Shown here in pieces: positions 11,870-23,896 of a stretch of 64,000 nucleotides of DNA. Each line of letters opens with the position of its first letter. The stretch's first letter is position 1. The stretch is from positions 30,346,385 through 30,410,384 of the forward strand of contig JAQFVV010012394.1 of the NCBI GenBank assembly GCA_028023455.1, written 5' to 3'. The DNA comes from Epiperipatus broadwayi (lineage: Eukaryota; Onychophora; Udeonychophora; Euonychophora; Peripatidae). Both the position numbers and the translations under genes were made by a program. The notes under the pieces are model-generated. The model ran no database searches. It was given only the letters and a program-made list of their open reading frames with translations, and was not told the DNA's origin.

Positions 11870-13920
11870 AGAGATAGGGTCATGTGATTTATGGCTCTTA
11901 TTTTGATCGTATATATGTATGTGTCCTAAATATATTGAATCACAAATGCACATGGTTAATTGGTTATCACATGTGAATCATATCCCATCTCCTCACTTAA
12001 TGTTTAAAATTAATCAATAGCTTATTAGTAATCTGTTATCAAAATAACCATTTATTATCTGAGGGTTACTTTGACATCACAGACTGCTGTTATTCTGTTG
12101 ATTGTGTGCGTGCGTGTACAAAAACGAAAACAGATCAACATCAAAAATATATTGAGCCGTTTAGGATTGTCGTATAAAGACAGAACCGAGTGTTAATAGT
12201 GTCTGGATTTAAATTCAACCTGTAACTTCGTGTGCTCAAACGTCACATACCTTTCGAGCAATTAACGATTTGTTTTTTTTTTATCTTTAAAAAATAATAA
12301 TCAAGTTTGTAGTTGTACTTAAATTTCAAAACTAAAAATATATCAAAAGAATCTGTTACAAAGGAAAAAGATTTTAAAAAATCAAAAAACATAATGTTAA
12401 TTTATTTTTTTTAAATAAAAAAGAAATCAAAATAGAAAAATAAAAAATCTGAATTGAAAGGTTGTATAAGATCTTTTTTTTTTCAATAATACATTAATAT
12501 TTATACATAACAGTGTCAAAATATCACTCGCGCTGATAAACAACTCATAAATAAAACAATCAATTTATATGACCTTTCTTCAAAAGCGCTTAATTTATTT
12601 TGTCGGAAAACAAGGTTGGAAATCATTTACTGGAATAATGAAGTGAAAATATTTGATCTTTGAGCCCATGAGTTTGTTGTTTTATATTTGTTGTTTAATT
12701 TTAGACTATCAAAAGCAAAATAAACATTTAAACAAAATCGAAACTCAAAAGAATTAAACCAGATTATCAGAGGAACATTAAACATTTTAAATATAGATTC
12801 AATTAGAGATCCCTGGGCAGTATTTTTGATTGTTACAGACTTAAAATAGCTAATTTTTTATTTTTATTAATTATTATTCATGAGAGGAAATAAAGTTTTA
12901 AATTTAATTTAAAGTTATTAAAGTTTAATAATGCGATCTTTATAAAATAAAATATCGTGGTACACGAAGTTGTATGCCACAGTTTGTTCGTTATTAATTT
13001 AATTCCTGAGTCATGGCATTTTTCACTTCAAATTCCAAGGTGAAACTTTTAAAAGAGATGGTCTTTTAAATACTTTGAATGACCCAATGCTATTGTAAAT
13101 TTAGTTTAGATGTCAATTTCGGTCATGCCTTACTTATTCAATAGTGTAATTATAAAGGACTTGAAATGAGACTTTCAAACTCCTACAGCTATCCAAGGTC
13201 AGACTTAAGAAAGATTTGCCCTTTACTTTAAAAAAAATAATATTGAACTGTCATCTCTGTAACATCCTGTGCAAAACTGGCCATATAAAAAAATAAGATT
13301 CTGCTAGGTAATGAAATTTTGGGAATAAAGTTAAATTGTTCTAGAAAATGCATTCTGACAGTTTCTAATCGAATGATGTTTTGGCATTTCAATGCGATTT
13401 GACCTCCTGAGAAATGAAGTATTAAATTACTTCACTTTTATCAATAATAAATAAAAGTAAAACTCCATTCCAGAAATATAATATATTAAAGAAAATGTTT
13501 TTGTATTAAACTTCTGGATATTCAATTAAATATTATCATAAAAAATATTATTAGTATTCTCAAGTGTATTATTTTGGAGGTAGGTTCCCCTCTTTCACAT
13601 ATTGTTCACGATGTCAGATGAGAAGTTGCTTCAGAGAGAATATATAAAAAATTATTAAACTGATGGAAAATTTGTCAATAACTCAAAACATAGCTTTATC
13701 TAAGACACATCTCAAATCAACTCTTTTGAATATTCAGCTAAGAAAACTGCAATCAAAGAATTAGGATATAAAATGGAATTCTTAATAGTTTCCAAATAAA
13801 TTCTTTTTTTTTTTTCAATTCTTCCTAGACACAATTGGAGTCTTATCAACAGATGTTGACAACAAGTCCCCCTGACTCCTCATGTACTGGACATAATCCA
13901 TTAACATACATATGAGGGAT
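11870..13920. other. A+T-rich spacer, nothing recognised
   Basis: No coding potential or family repeat recognised. There are AT tracts and poly-T runs near 12270, 12475 and 13806. A somewhat less A+T-rich patch at 12060-12260 has no match elsewhere in the window. Confidence 0.45.
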
Positions 13921-13929
13921 GGGCAGACC

Positions 13930-15991
13930 TTAAAGCACTATATTTGAAATATGAATATTTTTTCCTACAATACAGGCTTTTTCATACCTTTCATATGATA
14001 ACTCTTGCAACATTTCCTGTAGTTCTGAAACATTATTTGCAAAAACAATTACCACAACTGCAAAATCTGGATGAATTAAATAATGTCCATTTACTTTTAC
14101 TCCCTCAGCTTCCCATTTTAATCCACAAAATACTTTTTGCAAAAATTGCTGTAAAATGTTTTGGAGATATGGAATAGCATCTTACATCCATCTTGAAGTT
14201 AATATTTTTAGTATCACTATGTAATCTGATCATAGCTGTTGCATTTTTATAAATATTCTTCAGAGTATGATAACATCCTGGGTCTATATCTTGATGATCC
14301 AATGTTTTAATCATTGAAGAAATGCTTATAGAATCAAATGCTTTAATCTAATCAAAAAATCTAAAACATAATGACTACTTATATTCATTGATCCTTTTTA
14401 TAACTTGTCTCAATACTTGCATGTAATTCACTGTCCTAAAACCACATTTTAAATCCAGTTGTTATTTTGTTTACTTAACATCCAAAGTTCACACTAGACA
14501 AGTGGTAATCATCTTGCTAAAATTTTATTTAGAACCAGCACGATTGATAGCTCTGTAATTTCTAATATTTTCTTTTATCATTTTTTTAAACATCAATATT
14601 AATCCTGATTTCTTCTAGTCATCTGATACTTTCTTATAACTTGCACATTCAGGTATAACTTTGCCAACAATTTTCCTCTTTCTTCATCTGCTTCTTTTAA
14701 GATATTGATTATAATTCCATCACTGCCTGAAGCTTTATTTATCTTCATTTAAAATGCTGGGAGATTCAGAAGATGTAGTAATATTTAGTGATACTTTTTT
14801 GTGCTTCATTACTATGTAATTGTTTATAGAACTCTTCCACACATTTCATGATATCATATCTCTTTTTAGTAATAGTTCCTTGTTTATTGCAAAATAAATT
14901 TTCTACCAATAACATGAAGTTGTTATATTTTTGATACTTTAATTTTCTTCTATAATTTTTCTTGCTAATTCACAATTATATTTTCTTATATTATTATTTC
15001 TTTCTCACACCATTTTTACAAATTTCTACATATTCAATGCCATATTCCTTCTTTTCTTCATAAATTGTCTTGCCTTAGTAAAAATTAGACTGTAAAATTG
15101 CTGCCTTTTTGTGCCAGATATCTTTGATGCCATTTTAAAAAGTGTTATCAGTTATCTTTCTGTTTATTTCATTCAAATCTGAACCACTTTCAAAATCTAT
15201 TTATATTTTAAAGTGATTTGGATGTTCTAATTTAAATTCATTGGGATTTAGAAATGTCAACTGCGATTACTGTTTTTTCTTACTATTTTTGACTGTTTGG
15301 TTTTGCATTAATATGTATGTATCTTACATTTCACTAATCAATGAATTTATTAAGAATATAAAATCTTCAAATATATATTTTGTGTTAATTATAATTTATA
15401 TATATATAAATGTGAACATTAGTCAATAAATAATCAATGAACTTATTTAAAAGTTCTTTTAATATTAAGGGTGTATGGGAGGTAAGTGGAATTGTGGGTA
15501 ATGTTTTGTTTAAATAAAGTTATTTTAATATTAAGGGTGTATGGGAAGTGGAATTGTGGGTAATGTTTTGTTTAAATATGTTGTTATTTTGTAGTACTTT
15601 ACACTTGAGAAGTCTGCTTGTAGCAGTGAAACCATTGGTTGTGTATTTAGAGTTTATTTTTGGCTAGTCTGGTTGAGTTATGAGTTTAGGGTAATTTTTA
15701 TTATATATAAATATACATTTGTTTGTTGTTGATTTAATTTATTTTGTTAATCAAAATATAATCCAATTCTGCCATATCTTTATTTGGATGCTTTTTAATC
15801 CATTTCTGTTTGGCATTTTTCTAAAGGAAAGAATTCATAATATAAAAGATTTTCTTCTCCTGAAAACTCCACAAGTTTGTGTTCTCTTTTATTTTTATCA
15901 CCATATCCAAATTTACTCACTGCACTTTCATCCTAGAATTAAAGTCTCCCATGATCATATCAAAATATTGTTTGATTTGATTAAAAGCCTT
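13930..15991 (-). pseudogene. RTE-type LINE, RT and 3' part of endonuclease (decayed, interrupted)
   Basis: A minus-strand non-LTR retrotransposon, homologous along its length to the copies at 57091-58866 and 51735-52720. From high to low coordinate: the C-terminal half of an apurinic-type endonuclease (15991-15735; the MGDFN motif survives as a diverged MGDFN-like stretch near 15930), the linker, then RT segments. The frame at 14105-14314 matches the region before the catalytic box, and 13930-14142 covers the box itself. There the conserved FADD is replaced by FAVV, so both catalytic aspartates are lost. Frameshifts and stops are frequent. About 300 bp of non-LINE sequence (15425-15730) interrupts it, and the RT thumb and 3' tail are missing. 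Confidence 0.8.
15457..15577. repeat. Direct tandem duplication, two units of about 60 bp
   Basis: TTTTAATATTAAGGGTGTAT to GTTTTGTTTAAATA occurs at 15457-15515 and again at 15522-15577. The second copy lacks a few bases in the GGGAGGTAAGTGG stretch. It lies in the non-LINE block that interrupts the LINE. Confidence 0.9.
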
Positions 15992-17362
15992 ACAAAAAAA
16001 TCAAGTCAGATGTCACATGACCTAATTTAATAAGCTTGTATTTACGAATGTTATATATAGAGCTCGCAACATAACTTCTTATCTGTTATTTACAATTAGC
16101 ACACATTGCTATTTTAATATCCTATAATGTTATTTACATTTTTTGGACATAGCATGTGCCATCTCTTGGTCAATTTTTGTTTTTCTTTATTTTAGGCTTA
16201 TTTTATAGGAAATTCGAAATTTAAAATTTTACTTTTAAAGACATCGCATATGGCATTATATTTTGGAAATAAAAAATCAATTTTTTTTGCTGCCTAGTGG
16301 TGTCTCTTTTCTCTGATTGGATACCTGCCAATTCTGGAAATTGTACCGTAGGTGTTTCTAAATGACAAAGTCAGAAACTAAACCAAAATGCTCTACATGT
16401 TCATAATTGATTTTGAAGTAAATAAATATATTTATTGTAATTTTTTACATTTATAAATAAGATTTTACATTACTTCATTGAAATATAAAGTTTGATTCAA
16501 AAAAGTTTAAATTTTACAAGAAAAATAAGCATGGGAAAAGTGATCGATCTTCTTGAAAGTGAATTATGTTGACAGCTACATAACTGAATAATGGCACACA
16601 GATTGGTTGAAATATAATTCTTTTGTTTTACTGCTTTCTAATTTTTAAACATTTTTTCTTATATTTTTTTTCAATTATTAACATCATGTTTAATTTTTCG
16701 TTACATTTAACCAATTTTAATCTAAAATTATTCAATTTTTAAAAGCTGAATTTAAAAAATTCTGTATATTCTAGATTAATATTTTAACAATAAAAAACAA
16801 CTGGAAATGAAACTGACGAATAATATTGTTCTCAGATTTAAGTAGTGGACCAATACAAAAATTAGATAAAGATTAAATAAGTTGAAAAAAGCAGCTAAAG
16901 GGTAACAAGCTTTGAGAATATCCCCAACCTCAGACTGATTTCTGCTACTGGCATAGTCAGTGAGATGCCAGGATATTCAAACATTAGATTGAAAATACCA
17001 GGATAAGCCCAGCACTTTATCTAATGTATTAAGTAAAAAATCTGAAATTTTCAATCATCCATAATTTGTAATTTTATTTTTTTCTATTAAAGTTTGGTGA
17101 TTTTACATTGCTAAAGCTATTAATATATGGTATATCTGAAAATAGTTCAGTCCCATATGGCTATTTAAGTTAGATAGCTGGATTGGAAGACATACGGATG
17201 TCTGAAGATTTCAGATTTTCTACTCAATAGTTATACATTAGATAAAGTGATGGGCTTGTCCTGGTATCTTTAATCTAATGCTTGAATATCCTGGCACCTC
17301 ACTGATGATGCCAGTAACAGAAACTGGTCTGGGGTTGGGAATATTCTCAAAGTTTGTCAAGA
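15992..17362. mobile_element. Nested 1.37 kb insertion with 13 bp target-site duplication (family I)
   Basis: GATTAAAAGCCTT occurs exactly at 15979-15991 and 17363-17375. The LINE endonuclease reads continuously if one copy and everything between are removed, as the homologous 58460-58500 region shows. The insert is therefore a dated, nested element. Its right part is an inverted repeat: arm 16908-17062 pairs with 17197-17354 (about 150 bp). A hammerhead-like motif lies in the right arm. The left 900 bp has no recognisable protein. A 13 bp duplication fits LINE- or Penelope-type integration rather than common DNA transposons. Confidence 0.85.
17284..17346 (+). ncRNA. Hammerhead-like ribozyme, family I
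   Basis: ACCUCA (17296-17301), CUGAUGA (17302-17308), GAAA (17320-17323), cleavage triplet GUC (17327-17329), then UGGGGU (17330-17335), which pairs 6 of 6 with ACCUCA. Outer helix I: GAAUAU (17284-17289) with AUAUUC (17341-17346). Weak point: helix II (17309-17319) offers only UG/CA, and the helix III segment ACUGGU is not a palindrome. The partner in the left arm reads CTGACTA and is decayed. Confidence 0.55.
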
Positions 17363-17830
17363 GATTAAAAGCCTTTTATATATCTATAAAAAAATTCTCT
17401 ATTTCTTCATCATAATGTAAACTTGTTTGAAGATATAAACCTGAATTATCCACATTTGGTATCTTCCATTGAGTGAATAACCAATCTTTCCATTTTGGTT
17501 AGTACACCATCAATCTCAACAATGTGTTTCCTTCACTTTTTTATTTATAATGAATCCCAGTCTACCTGTGCTTTCAATATTTGTGTTTTTATAGTATAAT
17601 ATATATTCATTTTTTAAATCAATAGTTTCTGTCTTTTCTTTTAACTTTAAAAAGTCCAACAATGTCCCGTTTAATATTAAGCAGGTCTTTCAATCATATA
17701 ATTTTCCTTCACTTGAAAATGATTTGCAGTTGTAAGTATTTAAATAAAAGATTGACATCAAATGGCAGTGTGGGTTCACAATTAGCATTTTTAGCACTCT
17801 CTGTCTTCATTTCTTGCCTCCTGTAAATAA
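17363..17830 (-). pseudogene. RTE-type LINE, endonuclease N-terminal part (separated by the insertion)
   Basis: Continuation of the LINE at 13930-15991 beyond the nested insertion. It aligns by eye with 58480-58880, including the words for the conserved LGTYNC start and the GLCEVR stretch, with stops and frameshifts. It covers the first two thirds of the endonuclease and the 5' leader. Non-functional. Confidence 0.75.
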
Positions 17831-17865
17831 GGCATTAATTTAACTTTGTGTATCATTATTAATAC

Positions 17866-18125
17866 AATACACCATATACTCCACAATTTACACTTCACAA
17901 TGCACTTTTAACATATGATTTATTTTTATCTCCTCTTGCCTACAGTTTCAACTATCCAGCATTCATCATCAGAGTTTTTATAAATCTCATCTCTTTTACA
18001 CCTAGCTCTGATGATGACTGTTGGACAGTTGAAACTATAGGCAAAAGGAGATAAAATAAATCATATGTTAAAAGTGCATTGTGAAGTGTAAATGGTGGAG
18101 TATATGGTGTATTGTATATAATTAA
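17866..18125. repeat. Family E palindromic element, copy E1 (arms about 105 bp)
   Basis: The left arm (about 17868-17975) and right arm (about 18004-18122) are reverse complements over more than 100 bp with few mismatches; the loop is about 30 bp. Each arm has a hammerhead-like core on its outgoing strand: CTGATGA at 17972-17966 (minus) and at 18008-18014 (plus), followed by GAAAC. On the right, ACUGU and ACAGU can form helix II with one or two unpaired flanking bases. The core-to-helix fit is looser than in families A, C and H. Confidence 0.7.
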
Positions 18126-19130
18126 GCAATGCAAATAAAAAGGAGAAGTGGAAGGAAATTTTGTATCATCATTGTAAATCTATAAAAAAAAAGTTCATTC
18201 ACACACACTTTTATTATGCTCTCAAGAAAATGTAACTGATATTTCAGTTAAAAGTTAACTGATAAGCAAGTTCATGATGTTTCTTTATCTTAAACATAGA
18301 AGTAAAAAAAAACACAGTAAATTCAATTTTTTTGTGATCAGTCCATCCATTTTTATATACAGTATGAATAATTATAAAATAATAACAACTATAATGATAA
18401 GAAAGTATAGAGTGGGAATGCTGAATTCATCTATGTCTCGAATAGAAATGTTATTGTCTTTTCAGTTCACAGTACTTTCCTTTAAATTTATACATTAAAT
18501 AAGTAAATAAAATAAGCAGGGACATATTAGTTCCATATTTTGGAGGAAAAACTTTGAATGTAGAAAATATAATCTATTTTTTGTTATCACAATTATATTA
18601 TTTAGAAAAAATGTTACATTTTAGATAGTTATAAGTGGAACCTTGAAATTTTTCTTATATGTTTGCATTTGATAAACTTCACTTAACTAAACACTTGGAG
18701 ATTTTCTATTCATCACAGAATTTGCAATGTTAATGAACTAGACCTGACTAAATTTACACTTCTTGTCATAGTGTTCATTGTAAACCATTATATACCTCTA
18801 ACATTAAAAGCATGGTCAAATAATCTGTGTGCTTCTCTGATATATAAAAATAATGAAATAATTACCAGTGTTCTTGGATCATTTAACCCTAGAAGAAAAT
18901 AGATAATTCGCAACAACATGATGATAGAAAATGTAAAATTAAAAATGCATATTTTATTAAGTATGAAAATTCTGTGTTGAACATAAAATCTAATATTGGT
19001 CAGTTGTTGCACATTTAAGGAACAATTTAAAATTTCATATTAAATGCATTTAGATTATATTTAGTATTTTCAAAGTTTTCTCTGAATTGTCACTATTAAT
19101 ATAGGGCAGCAAATTATTTTTTGTCTTATC
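18126..19130. other. A+T-rich spacer, nothing recognised
   Basis: Short hydrophobic frames (18274-18498 plus, 18788-19012 minus) show no family resemblance. No repeat family of this window was seen here. Confidence 0.4.
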
Positions 19131-19134
19131 ACAC

Positions 19135-19270
19135 TTATGCCATCTAGTGTAAGAATAATTAATCAAAAAGTACCAGATGTTAGTGCTTAATAAAAGTCTA
19201 TCTAGTATCTAATTTTTAGCTTTCATCAGAGAAGAGCTTTGAATCTTGAAGCAGTGTACTTATATCTTTT
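19135..19270 (-). repeat. Family A element, partial and decayed
   Basis: GCCATCTAGTGTAAG, TAATTAATCAAAAAG, CTATCTAGTATCTA and TTTCATCAGAGAAGAGCTTTG follow family A order. The ribozyme part (about 19205-19245, minus) keeps CTGATGAAAGCT but has lost helix II and GAAAC. Confidence 0.55.
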
Positions 19271-19868
19271 GAATATAATGCATTTTCCCTCTATCTTCCT
19301 TTTTTTAAAATTTACTATCAAATTATTAGCTCAAATTCAAAGACATACTAATGTTTTCAATTGAAGCCAACATGCTGGTATAAATACATAGATTGGAAAC
19401 CACTTCATTGCCCATATTTTATGGCATTCCTTAACTTGTTATCAATTATAGATGCTGTGGTTCTCTGTCTGGGATTGGTATAAAACTAATTAAGCATCAC
19501 ATGACTGCTACAGAATTTTTATCGATCATAGATGTCTCTATTCTCTGGTTATTGAAGATCACATGCCAATTGTTGATCAACATTGTGTAAGCTGATATCA
19601 TGTGATATTGAATTAGTTTTATTAATATTGTCTTTAATATATTTTATCAATAATAACAACATGTAGTATCTGTATCTCTTATGTCTCATTCATCATCTTT
19701 TTGTGATTTTAGTTATAAAAGAAGACTTTATATTGCTATATATATTGAATGATGTCAAAAATATAATTCTAATATGACAAGTGTTTCCTTTATTTTATTG
19801 GAGCATTGAAAATATTTATATTCAGTTTTTAAAATGACAAAAAAAATTCCATTATACTTTAATATACC

Positions 19869-20217
19869 TGTACTGTAATTTTCACTACACCTACCTCATG
19901 CATGATAGGGACTGGTTTCAATCCATTTTTAACATCTTATGAAAGGAGGTAATCGTAAATATATGACCAAAGACAGTAAAAAAGAAGTATGATTCCCCCA
20001 AAAATACACTTTTCATGCCAAACCAGCTGTCCTCAGTTGGCCCAGATCACAATCTCTTACACATACCTTTATCATTCTTCGGAATATATGGATAACCAAT
20101 TACACAGGTCTTTGGCCATACGTTTATGATTACATCCCTCCACAAATGTTAAAAGTGGATAAAAACTAGTCCCTACCTTACCTTACGTGAGAGTGGTGTC
20201 GTGAAAATTACACTACA
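19869..20217. mobile_element. Family D element with about 75 bp terminal inverted repeats
   Basis: The left end (19869-19944) and the reverse complement of the right end (20143-20217) share CTGTAATTTTCAC-like, TAGGGACT and TTTTTAACAT blocks in order. The interior holds TATGACCAAAGACA, also found twice at 49.4-49.8 kb. A hammerhead-like stretch lies on the minus strand (about 20045-19995): CTGAGGACAGCTGG, then CATGAAAAGTG, with CCAA before and TTGG after. A clear target-site duplication was not found. Confidence 0.6.
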
Positions 20218-20222
20218 AAAAT

Positions 20223-21200
20223 ATATCTTCAAGCTAATGAATGACTAATAAAAAATATTAATTCATCATACTTTAATTAGAAAAATATTTTTATAATTGA
20301 AATTTAAAAGAAAATAAAAGTTTATTTCAATATTTTTTTCTCTCTTTGTAGTATAGTATTTATTGTTCTCTCTTTCAGAATTAACTAATTGAATTTAATA
20401 TGTTTATGAGTCATTTTATTAGGCATTCTGCGCATGCCCATTGCCATCCACTGTCTTAAAATTGTGTAGATGTTTTTGTTTGCCTTTTAATCCTCTAATT
20501 ACTGTTTATAAATAATTACAAATTGTAAGTTAATTTCATTTAAATTATTTTCTCACAAACATCGTATACATTCCAAAAGTATTAATCATAACATGGAAAC
20601 ACTTTTTATATCTTCTTTTTATTCATTTAATAAAATAAACTGTTTTGGATATATATCTTTTTTTTAATTTGTTTCGAAAAGTTAATTAATTTTAAAAACT
20701 GGAAATGAGCAAAAAAAATAGAATAGGTTTGTATGTTTATTTTAATTTTTTATTAATATTCATTTTAAACATTGTTTTTTTTTTTTTTTTTTTTGAAAAG
20801 GCGTCTTTAGAAATAAGAGATTTGCAATACGCATAAAACGGATTAAGTTATCAGAGCATTTAAACAATCGTCATAATAGTGTAATTTTAAGAATGTAAAT
20901 ATTTAATGATAGCCCGAATCAATTAACTAATTGCTGAAAATTAGTTGAAAATATATTTTTTCTCTTATTAGCTTAGTAAAATTGGGCATAACATGTTTTT
21001 TTTTACTTATTTGATTTAAGATATAATAAATAACATCACCCTAACACGCATTCCTTTAAAGTCATATGGATAAAGATAAATACGATTTTAAAGGAATGTG
21101 TGGTGTATTTACAAAGATATTACACGTGGGTAAGAGAAATGTGAATAGCTAGCTCTATGTGTGTGTGTTTAATTCTAAAAAAATCAAGACATTAATTTTT
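20223..21200. other. A+T-rich spacer with a 21-nt poly-T run
   Basis: An uninterrupted T run lies at 20775-20795. Nothing else recognised, apart from a short imperfect inverted pair around 21040-21100 (ACGCATTCCTTTAAA with TTTAAAGGAATGTGT). Confidence 0.45.
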
Positions 21201-21204
21201 AAGT

Positions 21205-21365
21205 GAGGGTTAAAGTTTATCTCTGGGCTGGAGGCAATCCCTAGTTTAGTAAATGATTAATGATAATAATTATTGTACTTATCTGAAGTGGATGGTGTCA
21301 AAGTTGTGAGTGGAACGAGTTTGACACTTGTAAATCAAAGTGTAACAATTTAAGATAGAAAAATT
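21205..21365 (+). repeat. Family B dispersed repeat, copy 3
   Basis: Shares the full family B block, including CCCTAGTTTAGTAAATGATT, GTTGTGAGT, TTTGACACTTGTAAAT and AAGTGTAACAATTT. A family G-like trailer (about 21391-21600, TATTGTTTGGGAATTTA and AGAAATTTGAGC) follows directly. Confidence 0.65.
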
Positions 21366-21674
21366 AGTGAGTGAATTATCTATTGCGCAGAAGTCATAAG
21401 AAATTTGAGCAGTTTGGTCACCTTCCATTGTCCTCCAGATTCAGACATTTAACTCTATATATTGCTCATCACGATGTAAGACAGTTAACAAAAATCAGAA
21501 AATAAAAATAAATGTATTGTTTGGGAATTTATAAGAAATTTGAGCTTTGAAAAAGATAGGTGACCTTTAAACTTCAGAATCTTTCATTCTATCATCATAT
21601 TAAACTACACTGGGAAATAGGCAAATATATATAATATTTAGAGTAGGTGGATTAGTATAAATAAAAATTGATAT

Positions 21675-21985
21675 TCTATTTATTATCATTTCTTTTAGCA
21701 ATATGTCCAGGCCAACTCCATTTCAATCTTTTAATTTTTTCAATAAGGTCAGTAACACCTGTTTGTTGTCTTACCCATACATTACGTTTTCGATCTCTTC
21801 TTGTTACTCCCAACATACATCTCTCCATACTCCAGAAAGAGACCACATGTGAGGTGGATGGATGAAATAAGAAAATGTGCAGGGATGTTGTAGAAAAGAG
21901 AAGCTAAAGATCAGAGAAGATGGATTAAACTTGGAGAGACCTTCATCCTGCAGTGGATTGATAATGGTTGTTGATGATGATGATG
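21675..21985 (+). mobile_element. RTE LINE 3' end with inverted 5' segment (twin-priming pattern)
   Basis: 21838-21985 is the plus-strand 3' end of the RTE family: it encodes diverged RWMDEI..C sequence and ends in GATAATGGTTGT plus a (TGA)n tail, like the minus-strand end at 51735. Directly upstream, 21675-21838 is the same family in opposite orientation, matching 51900-52060 plus-strand sequence. A LINE tail attached to an inverted upstream segment is the known product of twin priming during target-primed reverse transcription. The junction is near 21838. Confidence 0.72.
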
Positions 21986-22225
21986 ATTCTATTTATGTGA
22001 TTAACTTTTCCTATCCAATAGTTATTGCGATGAATATGTTATCAGAATTAAGATATAGAAAGATAATAAAACTTTTAAGTTTTTCTTACTCATCATTCCT
22101 AGCACTTATATCAATTAAAAATTGATATAAATTAATAGTTAATCAACTAAGAGGGAAAAAATATATTTATACATTAATTAAAATAATCATTCTTATTTTT
22201 AGTTTTTATTTGCCTTTTGCCTGCA

Positions 22226-22684
22226 AAAAGTAGTTATAACTGAAACATACAGGCTTATTATATACCTGCATCTATATATGTAATATACAGGGAATATGAG
22301 CACAGACTTTCACACGACCCACCACTCTCCACACCATCTCATAACACTGATACACTTGAACACATATATGCTGAAAAAATAAATATTCACCAATAAACGT
22401 ATTTCATGCTAAAACAGCAATCATCAGTTGGTCCAGATTACCATCTTTACACATATATGCTATAAGTGCTCAGATATATATTAAAATAGCCAATCCTCAT
22501 ACTTTAATGAATAGGCTTCAATCTACTCCACACTCCAACTCTTCAACCATCCATCCGTATATTGGTGATTATTTATTTTTTCAGCATATATATCTTCAAG
22601 TGTATCAGTGTTATGAGATGGTGTGGAGAGTGGTGGGTTGTGTGAAAGTCTGTGCTCATATACCCTGTAAAAAGTAGTTATGTA
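22226..22684. mobile_element. Family C element C1 with about 110 bp inverted repeats and 13 bp target-site duplication
   Basis: AAAAAGTAGTTAT is present at about 22226-22238 and again at about 22671-22683. Inside, 22280-22393 and 22556-22670 are near-perfect inverted repeats (GGGTATATGAGCACAGAC at the outer ends, TATTGGTGATTATTTATT at the inner ends). The left end also carries CTGAAACATACAGGCTTAT, which appears at the right end of the second copy (50626-50922). A hammerhead-like motif lies between the arms. No protein is encoded. Confidence 0.82.
22384..22442 (-). ncRNA. Hammerhead-like ribozyme, family C copy C1
   Basis: On the minus strand: GGTAATCTGGACCAA (22442-22428), CTGATGA (22427-22421), helix II with GCTG..AGCA-type pairing, GAAA (22405-22402), then TTGGTGAA. 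The helix III segment reads AUACGUUU, one change away from the palindrome AUACGUAU of copy C2. The outer helix I is weaker than in C2. Confidence 0.55.
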
Positions 22685-22689
22685 AAAAT

Positions 22690-23860
22690 AAAATTGACAC
22701 ATTGATCATCTGACTATAATAATGTTTGAGATGATTTTCATTTCCCATTTGTCAATGAGTTTTAGTCTAACGATTATTCCTATACACTTTCTTGACTGGA
22801 TTGCTTATCAACAATTTTATCTACATGCTTCTTTAACAGATGTTGAGTTTACATGTTAATAAAATAGACACTACTTGCTCTATTTCATGTGATATTTTTT
22901 CAATAATTGATCCTACAATTGATTTGTGAATTTTCCATAATTTGGCTTGTTATCATCAGGCATCATTAGATCTCTTCTTTGTTCTTGGATAAGGCATATG
23001 TAATGTACTCATATATGATAGACCTGAAATGAAACAATCAAGGTTTATTCTTTGTGCTAGGTCATTTTTTTACTTAAAGACTGGACAATTTCATTTTATT
23101 CCTTCATGGAGTGACCATGTAGCCAAGAGATGGACAATAAGAGCTTCTAGAAATTAATTCTAATAAAAATTAAATCCTAAACATATAAAGTTATTGAGTG
23201 TTTAAATAGTAATACACTCTTTATAATATTTCAACTTTTAATGCGTAAATAGGTTATTTGATGATGGCTTTCACAGAAAAAATCTGCAAGTGTATGCTTT
23301 CTGCCAACACAAACTTACTGATATTTGACTTACAGCAACAGCCTTTTATAGGTTAGCAAATGCTTTTAAACAAAAACTTAATTGCTTACATTCAAATTCT
23401 GTCTTAATCCCATCTCAGTATGATGTTTATTGAAAAACAGTTTAATCCTCCCCTCTTACAAACATTATCAATGTCGTGTTTTTTTTAAACAGAGGGAAAA
23501 AATAGATGATAAAGAAACATAATTGGAAATAAAAAAGGAAAATAGAGAAAATAAAAAAAAATGTTACTTTTTTAATTAACACAAATTTATTCCAGAATAC
23601 AACTTTGATGTAAATAATTAACTGTTTTCTTTCTTTTTTTTCTTTCTAAAAATTAATTTTAGAATTAGTTTACAAAAACTTTTTTTATATACAGAAATAT
23701 TTTTTGGGGGATGAAAGGTAAAGACACTCACATGCATACTACGTGAATAAAACTTAACCCTTTATCTATTGAGGGTTTAGAATTAAAAATAACATTATTT
23801 ATTATCTTATATTTGACTTTCATATTTGATACTTGAAGCTGGCCATGCATGACTACAATA
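22690..23860. other. A+T-rich spacer, nothing recognised
   Basis: No repeat family or conserved frame found. Poly-A/T and GGGGG-flanked tracts only (about 23700). Confidence 0.4.
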
Positions 23861-23896
23861 CATATTGGAATATAAAACAAGAAAAATATAATAAGA

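Noticed and set aside
15719-16030. 103-codon plus-strand frame
   Set aside because: Antisense of the LINE endonuclease segment; it also runs across the nested-insertion boundary.
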